From NCBI GenBank assembly GCA_934623545.1, contig CAKTVN010000039.1, positions 1 through 10,742 on the forward strand: 10,742 nucleotides of DNA, in the 5' to 3' direction. This document shows positions 6,599 through 10,742 of the stretch, piece after piece. A model generated the notes under the pieces. The model ran no database searches and had not been told where the DNA came from. It saw only the letters and a program-made list of their open reading frames with translations. Numbering within the stretch: position 1 is the first letter of the stretch; each line of letters opens with the position of its first letter. This DNA comes from an uncultured Oscillospiraceae bacterium. GTDB lineage: Bacteria; Bacillota; Clostridia; Oscillospirales; Oscillospiraceae. Made by a program: the position numbers and the translations under genes.

Positions 6599-7624
6599 TC
6601 AGCGCTCCTTTCTCGTCTGATAGAAGATGAAGATGAAGACCACCGCGCCGACCAGACTGGTGACGACGCCGATGGGAAGCTCCAGCGGGCTGAACACAGT
6701 GCGCGCGGCAAGGTCCGCAAGCAGAAGAAAGATCGCCCCGGCGAACATGGACGCCGGAAGCAGACGCTTGTGGTTGGGACCGGTGAGCATCCGCACCATG
6801 TGCGGCGTGACGAGTCCGACAAAGCCGATCGTCCCGCCGATGGAGACGCAGACGCCGATCAGGACGGAGACCGCGATGAGCACGACGAGCTTCGTTCGGC
6901 GCACATTGACGCCGATGGTGCGGGCATTGTCCTCGCCGACGGCGAAGGCGTTGAGCTCGCGCGTGTGCAGGCACAGGACGGTCCCGCAGAGCACGAGCGC
7001 CGCTGCCAGAAGCAGCGCGTCCTTGTAGCCAGTGCCCTGAAGCGAGCCCATCGTCCAGAAGGTGATGCTCTTGAGCCGGTCGGAGGCGAAGGTGACGATC
7101 ACGCTCATGGCGCTCGAGACGAACATGGAATAGATCACGCCGATCAGGATGATCGTGTTTGTGGAGAGAGAATAGTCCAACCGATAGGCGAGGGCGAGAA
7201 TGAGCAGGAGGGATAAAAACGCGAACGCGATCGCCAGCACGGTCGTCCCGGCGAAGGGCAGAGAGGGAAACGTGATGCCGAAGGCGATGGCGATAACTGC
7301 GCCGAGCGCCGCGCCGGAGGAGACGCCGAGCGTCGAGCCGTCGGCGAGCGGGTTGCGCAGAAGCCCCTGCATACACGCGCCCGCGAGCGAGAGCGCCGCG
7401 CCCGAGAGCGCCACGCACAGCACGCGCGGCAGGCGCACGGACAAAATGGTCGCGGCAAGCCCCTCCTTCGGCTGCCCGGCGAGCGCCGCGCGCAGCGCGC
7501 AGAGCGTATCGGACAGCGGAATGGGGACGCTTCCCATGCACACGCACAGGCACATCGCGCCGAGCAGCGCGGCGGTAAACAGAAGGTATTGCCAGAGAGA
7601 ATAGTGCTCCGGGCGTGGTTTCAT
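6599..7624 (-). CDS. btuC: Corrinoid ABC transporter permease (BtuC-like, FecCD family)
   Basis: This 341-residue polytopic membrane protein is of the FecCD/BtuC family, which forms a dimeric channel with roughly ten helices per subunit. Typical motifs are RLPRVLCVALSGAALSLAG, then MQGLLRNPLADGSTLGVSSGAA in the N-terminal third, and later GTIGFVGLVTPHMVRML, where the GFVGL...PH region contacts the ATPase. It ends in a short basic tail. The frame is open up to an ATG at 7705, but that codon lies in the loop of a strong hairpin. The ATG at 7624 follows TTGGAGAAG at proper spacing and starts just before the first hydrophobic segment, so I use it. It works with BtuD (1 nt downstream) and BtuF (upstream). 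Substrate is inferred from the cob genes. Confidence 0.92.
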   Translation of the reverse strand: MKPRPEHYSLWQYLLFTAALLGAMCLCVCMGSVPIPLSDTLCALRAALAGQPKEGLAATILSVRLPRVLCVALSGAALSLAGACMQGLLRNPLADGSTLGVSSGAALGAVIAIAFGITFPSLPFAGTTVLAIAFAFLSLLLILALAYRLDYSLSTNTIILIGVIYSMFVSSAMSVIVTFASDRLKSITFWTMGSLQGTGYKDALLLAAALVLCGTVLCLHTRELNAFAVGEDNARTIGVNVRRTKLVVLIAVSVLIGVCVSIGGTIGFVGLVTPHMVRMLTGPNHKRLLPASMFAGAIFLLLADLAARTVFSPLELPIGVVTSLVGAVVFIFIFYQTRKER

Positions 7625-7749
7625 AATGCTTCTCCAATCGTCAGGCGGGAGGATTTGTATTTTTGCGCCTGTCAAAGACAAGCTCTCAAGCGGAAAACGC
7701 TTCACCGGTTTTCCGCTTGAGAGCGTCGGTTTCTTTTACTGTGTTTCGA
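7625..7749. other. btuF-btuC intergenic region
   Basis: This is the only sizeable gap in the nine-gene operon (125 nt). Besides the 17-bp hairpin, it has a shorter inverted repeat CAGGCG/CGCCTG (about 7642-7670) lying between that hairpin and the btuC ribosome-binding site. The btuC site itself (GGAG, near 7632-7635) is outside this shorter stem. I see no convincing sigma-A promoter for a separate btuC transcript. Confidence 0.6.
7682..7724 (-). terminator. Strong hairpin between btuF and btuC, possible partial terminator
   Basis: A perfect 17-bp inverted repeat (7682-7698 and 7708-7724) encloses a 9-nt loop, 25 nt downstream of the btuF stop on the - strand. It is followed on that strand by TTGTCTTTG, a broken T-tract, and preceded by an A-rich stretch. 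It could act as an intrinsic terminator with read-through, or as an mRNA stabiliser protecting the btuF message, so that the binding protein is made in excess over the membrane parts. The next gene begins about 58 nt beyond it and no clear promoter is seen in between. Confidence 0.75.
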
Positions 7750-8787
7750 TCATTCGCCGTAGACCAGTTCAAACAGCGCCTTTGCGCCGTCGGCAAGGCG
7801 GGGACCCGGACGGGACAGCTCATTGTTCTGAAGGTTCAGGATTTTACCGTCCTTGACTGCGGTCACATTTTCCCAGCCCGCGCGGGAGGCGATCTCCTCG
7901 GTCGGGGTGGGACCCTCGCCGTAGTACATGGAGATGGTGACGATGTAGTCGGGGTCACGCTCGAGGACCTGCTCCTCGGAGATCTCACCCCAGCCGTCCA
8001 CGTCGTCAAAGCAGTTCTTGAGCCCGAGCATGACCGCGACCTCGTCCATGAAGGTGTGTTTGCCGGCGGTCCAGAGACCGTATTCCAGCGGAGAGACCTC
8101 GAAATAGACGCTCTTGCTGCCGTCACCGGTCACCTTTTCCGTAAGCTCGGCGAAGGTCGCCTGCATACTCTCACACAGCGCATCCGCCTCGGCGTCCTTA
8201 CCGAGCACCGCGCCGATCATCTTGATGGCAGTATAGGTGCCCTCGATGTCCTGCGCGTCGCTGACGACGACGGTCACACCGGCGTTTTCCAGCTGCTGGA
8301 CCTGCTCCTCGGTCTGCGCCATCGTGCTCATGAACAGGACCTGCGGCTCAAGCGCGAGGATCTGCTCAATGTTGGTCTCATAGCCGGACTGGACGGACGG
8401 AACGTCGAAGACCTCCGCCGGATAGTCGCAGTATTCGCCGCGGCCGACGAGGGTGTCGCCCGCGCCGAGGGCGTAGATGATCTCACAGTCGGCTGCGGTC
8501 AGCGCGACGACGCGCTCCGCGGGCTTTTCCAGCGTGATCGCGCGGTCCGCCATGTCGGTGACGGAGACGGCGGTGCTTTCCGCTTCAGAGGGCTGCGCTT
8601 CCACAGGCTTCTCCTCGGCGGGCGTCTCTTCGGCAGGCTCGGTGACGACCGGCGTTTCCTCGCTGGTCTCAGGCAGCGTTACGGCGTCCTGTGTGCCGGC
8701 GGGCTTGCCGGTCTTTGCGCAGCCGACAAGCAGCGCGGCGGTCATGCACACGGCAAGCAGCAGCGCCAGGATTCTGAACTTTTTCAT
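7750..8787 (-). CDS. btuF: Corrinoid ABC transporter substrate-binding lipoprotein (BtuF-like)
   Basis: This 345-residue lipoprotein starts with a signal peptide (basic MKKFR, a hydrophobic core, and lipobox LVGC with C23 as lipidation site). It would be anchored on the outer face of the membrane. A long acidic linker rich in P, E and T (about 24-75) connects to a periplasmic-binding-protein-2 (TroA/BtuF-like) domain. Typical elements are ERVVALTAADCEIIYALGAG (91-110), GRGEYCDYP (115-123), TNIEQILALEPQVLFMS (138-154) and WENVTAVKDGKILNL (305-319). It should capture corrinoids and deliver them to BtuC/BtuD. The frame runs open to 9171, but the ATG at 8787 precedes the signal peptide, has AAAGAGGT upstream, and lies downstream of a good promoter. 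A siderophore or heme ligand is the main alternative; the operon context argues for corrinoids. Confidence 0.9.
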   Translation of the reverse strand: MKKFRILALLLAVCMTAALLVGCAKTGKPAGTQDAVTLPETSEETPVVTEPAEETPAEEKPVEAQPSEAESTAVSVTDMADRAITLEKPAERVVALTAADCEIIYALGAGDTLVGRGEYCDYPAEVFDVPSVQSGYETNIEQILALEPQVLFMSTMAQTEEQVQQLENAGVTVVVSDAQDIEGTYTAIKMIGAVLGKDAEADALCESMQATFAELTEKVTGDGSKSVYFEVSPLEYGLWTAGKHTFMDEVAVMLGLKNCFDDVDGWGEISEEQVLERDPDYIVTISMYYGEGPTPTEEIASRAGWENVTAVKDGKILNLQNNELSRPGPRLADGAKALFELVYGE

Positions 8788-8820
8788 GTCGATATACCTC
8801 TTTACTGTAGATTTGGGGAA

Positions 8821-8840
8821 CTGCGCCAGATGCGGCGCAG
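8821..8840 (-). promoter_or_regulatory. Hairpin at the start of the btuF 5' UTR
   Basis: CTGCGCC (8821-8827) and GGCGCAG (8834-8840) form a perfect 7-bp stem with a 6-nt loop. It begins within a few bases of the transcription start predicted from the promoter at 8849-8876, and 33 nt upstream of the btuF ATG. It could stabilise the 5' end of the mRNA, or as DNA be an operator overlapping the early transcribed region. There is no T-tract, so it is not a plain terminator. Confidence 0.6.
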
Positions 8841-8848
8841 GCATATAC

Positions 8849-8876
8849 ATTATACGGATGCGGGGCGAAAAGTCAA
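8849..8876 (-). promoter_or_regulatory. Sigma-A-type promoter of the btuF-cob operon
   Basis: On the - strand, a -35 hexamer TTGACT (complement of 8871-8876) and a perfect -10 TATAAT (complement of 8849-8854) are separated by 16 nt. Start of transcription would be near 8842, giving a 5' UTR of about 55 nt before the btuF ATG at 8787. That is too short for a cobalamin riboswitch. Confidence 0.85.
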
Positions 8877-8878
8877 AT

Positions 8879-8916
8879 AGCAGAACTGCTTTTCCACGTT
8901 TTTTCCGGAAAAGCAG
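8879..8916 (-). repeat. Overlapping inverted repeats just upstream of the btuF promoter
   Basis: A 10-bp perfect inverted repeat CTGCTTTTCC (8886-8895) / GGAAAAGCAG (8907-8916) has an 11-nt spacer. The spacer and right arm contain the 12-bp palindrome TTTTCCGGAAAA (8901-8912). A third small repeat, AGCAG/CTGCT (8879-8890), overlaps the left arm and ends 2 bp from the -35 box. Such symmetry next to a promoter suits a regulator-binding site. Alternatively the 10-bp stem is a weak terminator for pncC, though no good T-tract follows. Confidence 0.5.
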
Positions 8917-8933
8917 CCGAAGATCCGAAACAG

Positions 8934-8964
8934 AATGTGCAGACTGCGGCGAAAAATGCACATT
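8934..8964 (-). repeat. Inverted repeat downstream of pncC
   Basis: AATGTGCA (8934-8941) and TGCACATT (8957-8964) form a perfect 8-bp stem with a 15-nt loop, 35 nt beyond the pncC stop. A T-run lies in the loop, not after the stem. It may contribute to 3' end formation of the thiI-pncC transcript or be part of the regulatory region of btuF. Confidence 0.45.
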
Positions 8965-8998
8965 TCTTCCTGAAATAGAAAAACAAGACCGGACGGGC

Positions 8999-9475
8999 TC
9001 AGAGCGGGCAGCCGAGCAGCATTTCGAAGATTGCCCTTGCGGCAGCCTCGCGAATTTGCGCGCGGTCGCCGGAAAGGTGCAGCTCCTTGTTAAAGGAGAA
9101 GCCTGCCATGTCGAGCGCGATGTACACAAGCCCGATCGGGCGTCCGGTGCCGTCTCCGTCGGGACCGGCAAGCCCCGTCACGGACACGCCGACATCGGCG
9201 CGGGTAATTTCCCGCGCGCCGCGCGCCATCTCGACCGCTGTCTGGCGCGAGACGGCGGTGTAAATGCGCAGCGTCTCCTCGGATACGCCGAGCAGGCGGC
9301 GCTTGACGTCGTTCACATAGGAGATCACGCCGCCGACATAGATCGCAGAGCTGCCCGGAATATCCGTCAGGAGCTTTCCGACCAGCCCACCGGTGCAGGA
9401 TTCCGCCGTCGCGAGTGTTTTTCCCTCGAGCCCGAGCTGCCGCAGGACTGCGGCGGCAAGCGCTTCAGTCCTCAT
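8999..9475 (-). CDS. pncC: Nicotinamide-nucleotide amidohydrolase (stand-alone CinA C-terminal domain)
   Basis: This 158-residue cytoplasmic enzyme consists only of the CinA C-terminal domain and deamidates nicotinamide mononucleotide to nicotinate mononucleotide in pyridine-nucleotide recycling. Family motifs are ATAESCTGGLVGKLLTDIPG (22-41, containing the catalytic-serine region), YVGGVISYVNDVKRRLLGV (46-64), VSVTGLAGPDGDGTGRPIG (97-115) and LVYIALD (116-122). The N-terminal molybdopterin-binding-like domain of full CinA is absent, so pncC is the better name. The ATG at 9475 overlaps the thiI stop (9465) by 11 nt, so the two are co-transcribed. The ribosome-binding site is weak (AGGTG), consistent with translation coupled to thiI. 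Its product is the phosphoribosyl donor of CobT, encoded in the next operon downstream. Confidence 0.93.
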   Translation of the reverse strand: MRTEALAAAVLRQLGLEGKTLATAESCTGGLVGKLLTDIPGSSAIYVGGVISYVNDVKRRLLGVSEETLRIYTAVSRQTAVEMARGAREITRADVGVSVTGLAGPDGDGTGRPIGLVYIALDMAGFSFNKELHLSGDRAQIREAAARAIFEMLLGCPL

Positions 9476-10646
9476 ACCAGCGCACCTGCACCTTCTCCGT
9501 GTTCTCGATCGCGCGCGCGACCAGCCCCTCGACGTCGAGCCGCGCTTCCTCCGCCTCTACGGCGGCGAGGACGGGCTTGGTCTTCGGGTGCTTCGGGGTG
9601 AAGACCGTGCAGCAGTCCTCATAGGGAAGAATAGAGGTCTCCAGCGTGCCGATGCGGCGCGCGATGGTCACGATCTCCTCCTTGTCCATACCGATGAGCG
9701 GGTGGAAGATCGGCATCTCGACGACTGCGCCGGTGACTGCCATCGCGTCCATCGTCTGGCTCGCGACCTGACCGAGATTTTCGCCGGTGACGAGGCACTT
9801 CGCCCCGTGGTCGCGCGCGATCGCCTGCGCGATGCGCATCATGAAGCGGCGCATGATGATGGTGAAATATTCCTCGCGGCAGTGGTCGCGGATGGCTTCC
9901 TGAATCTCCGTAAAGCCGACGACGTCGACGGTCATCCGCCCGCAGTATTTCGTCATGAGCTTCGCAAGCTCGAGGACCTTTTCCTTCGCGCGCTCGGAGG
10001 TGTACGGATAAGAGAAGAAGTGGATGCACTCCAGCTCCACGCCGCGCTTGGCGATCATATAGCCCGCGACCGGGGAGTCGATGCCGCCCGAGAGCAGCAC
10101 GGCTGCGCGCCCGCCCGTCCCGGTGGGAAGTCCGCCCGCGCCGGGCTGCGCCGGTCCGTGGATGTAGGCGGCGAAGTCGCGCACCTCGACGTTGACCACA
10201 TACGCTGGCGTGTGGACGTCGACGGCGACGTGCGGGAACGCCTCGGCGAGCCGTCCGCCGATCTCCTGCGAGATCTGGATGGAATTGAGCGGGAAGGACT
10301 TGTCCGAGCGCTTGGATTCCACCTTGAAGCTCTTCTGCATCGACAGCTCGTCGCCGAGATAGTCCACGACCGCCTGATAGATCGCGTCGAGATCCTTCTC
10401 GCACGCGCGGCAGCGGCACATGGAGCTCACGCCGAACACGTGCGCGCAGGCGTCCCACGCGCCGTCGAGATCGCAGTCGTCAAGCTGCGGCTCGACATAG
10501 ACGGTGGACTGCATGATGTAGACCTTGAACGCGCCAAAATGCGAGACGGTCCGGCGGACGTTTTTCTTGAGCGTTTCCTCAAAGGTGCGGCGGTTCGCAC
10601 CCTTGAGCACGATCTCACCGAGCTTCAGCAAAAAAATTTCTTTCAT
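9465..10646 (-). CDS. thiI: tRNA 4-thiouridine synthetase ThiI (no rhodanese domain)
   Basis: ThiI adenylates U8 of tRNA and inserts sulfur to make 4-thiouridine; in some bacteria it also serves thiamine thiazole synthesis. This 393-residue protein has the N-terminal ferredoxin-like and THUMP region (about 1-165, beginning KEIFLLKLGEIVLKGANRR), then a PP-loop ATPase domain with LLSGGIDSPVAG (184-195), VTGENLGQVASQT (286-298) and PYEDCCTVFTPKHPKTKP (341-358), where C345/C346 lie at the position of the conserved catalytic cysteine. The rhodanese domain of enterobacterial ThiI is missing, as usual in Bacillota, where a dedicated cysteine desulfurase normally supplies sulfur. Unusually, five cysteines fall in residues 58-82, including CRCRAC. 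The ATG at 10646 has AGGAAA upstream. The stop overlaps pncC by 11 nt. Confidence 0.96.
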   Translation of the reverse strand: MKEIFLLKLGEIVLKGANRRTFEETLKKNVRRTVSHFGAFKVYIMQSTVYVEPQLDDCDLDGAWDACAHVFGVSSMCRCRACEKDLDAIYQAVVDYLGDELSMQKSFKVESKRSDKSFPLNSIQISQEIGGRLAEAFPHVAVDVHTPAYVVNVEVRDFAAYIHGPAQPGAGGLPTGTGGRAAVLLSGGIDSPVAGYMIAKRGVELECIHFFSYPYTSERAKEKVLELAKLMTKYCGRMTVDVVGFTEIQEAIRDHCREEYFTIIMRRFMMRIAQAIARDHGAKCLVTGENLGQVASQTMDAMAVTGAVVEMPIFHPLIGMDKEEIVTIARRIGTLETSILPYEDCCTVFTPKHPKTKPVLAAVEAEEARLDVEGLVARAIENTEKVQVRWYED

Positions 10647-10689
10647 GATGATTTTCCTGTTCTGTAGTTTGTATTTATACTGATATTCA

Positions 10690-10726
10690 ATTAAAAACTT
10701 TCATTCATGGAATGGAAGTTTTTAAT
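10690..10726. terminator. AT-rich bidirectional terminator-like hairpin
   Basis: ATTAAAAACTT (10690-10700) and AAGTTTTTAAT (10716-10726) pair perfectly over 11 bp. After one T-G wobble, CATTC/GAATG adds five more base pairs around a 3-nt ATG loop. The A-tract on one arm and T-tract on the other make it terminator-like on both strands. It lies 44 nt upstream of the thiI ATG, so it may end transcription from a gene beyond the window. A possible -10 (TATAAA, complement near 10676-10681) for thiI lies between, but no -35 is convincing. Confidence 0.65.
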
Positions 10727-10742
10727 ATGAAGATCATTATGA

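Noticed and set aside
4981..6630. Long open frame (549 codons) on the + strand across cobT and btuD
   Set aside because: It is antisense to two clear genes with complete family motifs. Its translation is a low-complexity mix rich in R, H, G and A with no recognisable domain, as expected for a shadow frame in GC-rich DNA.
7625..7705. Alternative btuC start at 7705
   Set aside because: The codon lies in the loop of the 17-bp hairpin without a ribosome-binding site; the ATG at 7624 has GGAG at good spacing and precedes the first membrane helix.
7663..8880. 405-codon open frame on the + strand opposite btuF
   Set aside because: It is antisense to a lipoprotein gene with promoter, ribosome-binding site and lipobox, and it begins inside the btuC-btuF intergenic region without a ribosome-binding site.
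8788..8998. Cobalamin riboswitch upstream of btuF
   Set aside because: I read the - strand for a B12-box (GCCACTG-like) and the accompanying core and found none. The likely start site leaves only about 55 nt of leader. A covariance search would be decisive.
8788..9171. N-terminal extension of btuF by 128 codons
   Set aside because: It would put the signal peptide inside the protein and the promoter inside the gene. The ATG at 8787 directly precedes the lipoprotein signal.
9393..10667. 424-codon open frame on the + strand opposite thiI
   Set aside because: It mirrors thiI and has no family signature; thiI has all its domain motifs and a ribosome-binding site.
1..10742. CRISPR arrays, insertion sequences, tRNA or rRNA genes
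   Set aside because: I saw no regularly spaced direct repeats, no transposase-like frame with terminal repeats, and no tRNA/rRNA-like stretch in any intergenic region.

Overview
The window looks like chromosomal DNA from a GC-rich member of the Clostridia (Bacillota), probably an Oscillospiraceae/Ruminococcaceae-type anaerobe. This rests on gene content and style: a ThiI without a rhodanese domain, a lipoprotein-type corrinoid binding protein, strong GGAGG/AAAGGAG ribosome-binding sites, and near-consensus sigma-A promoter hexamers. No marker gene is present, so the taxonomy is inference. I see no mobile elements, CRISPR arrays, tRNAs or rRNAs.

Layout. Positions 1-1267 (+ strand) hold the 3' end of a DppC/OppC-type ABC permease gene and, one base later, a TPR-repeat protein of unknown function. 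Positions 1268-1547 are a convergent intergenic gap with a terminator-like hairpin for each strand. Positions 1548-8787 (- strand) are a compact nine-gene corrinoid uptake and salvage operon, read from right to left: btuF, btuC, btuD, cobT, cobU, cobS, a second very short cobU-like gene, cobC, and a TIM-barrel (AP endonuclease 2/xylose isomerase-like) protein. From btuC onward every junction overlaps or is separated by at most 3 nt. Between btuF and btuC lies a 17-bp perfect hairpin that could lower expression of the downstream genes. Upstream of btuF there is a clear promoter (TTGACT-16-TATAAT), with a 7-bp hairpin just after the predicted transcription start and several inverted repeats upstream. 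I found no cobalamin riboswitch. Positions 8999-10646 (- strand) hold thiI and an overlapping pncC (stand-alone CinA C-terminal domain). An AT-rich, probably bidirectional terminator lies near the right edge.

How the genes work together. BtuF, BtuC and BtuD would import corrinoids such as cobinamide. CobU activates (adenosyl)cobinamide to the GDP form. CobT makes alpha-ribazole phosphate from nicotinate mononucleotide and a base, CobS joins the two halves, and CobC removes the phosphate. PncC, just upstream, produces nicotinate mononucleotide, the CobT donor. No corrin-ring genes, adenosyltransferase or lower-ligand base synthesis gene are present, so the locus fits salvage rather than de novo synthesis.

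The most unusual points are the pair of CobU homologues with complementary motif losses, the uncharacterised TIM-barrel protein translationally coupled to cobC, and regulation apparently without a B12 riboswitch.
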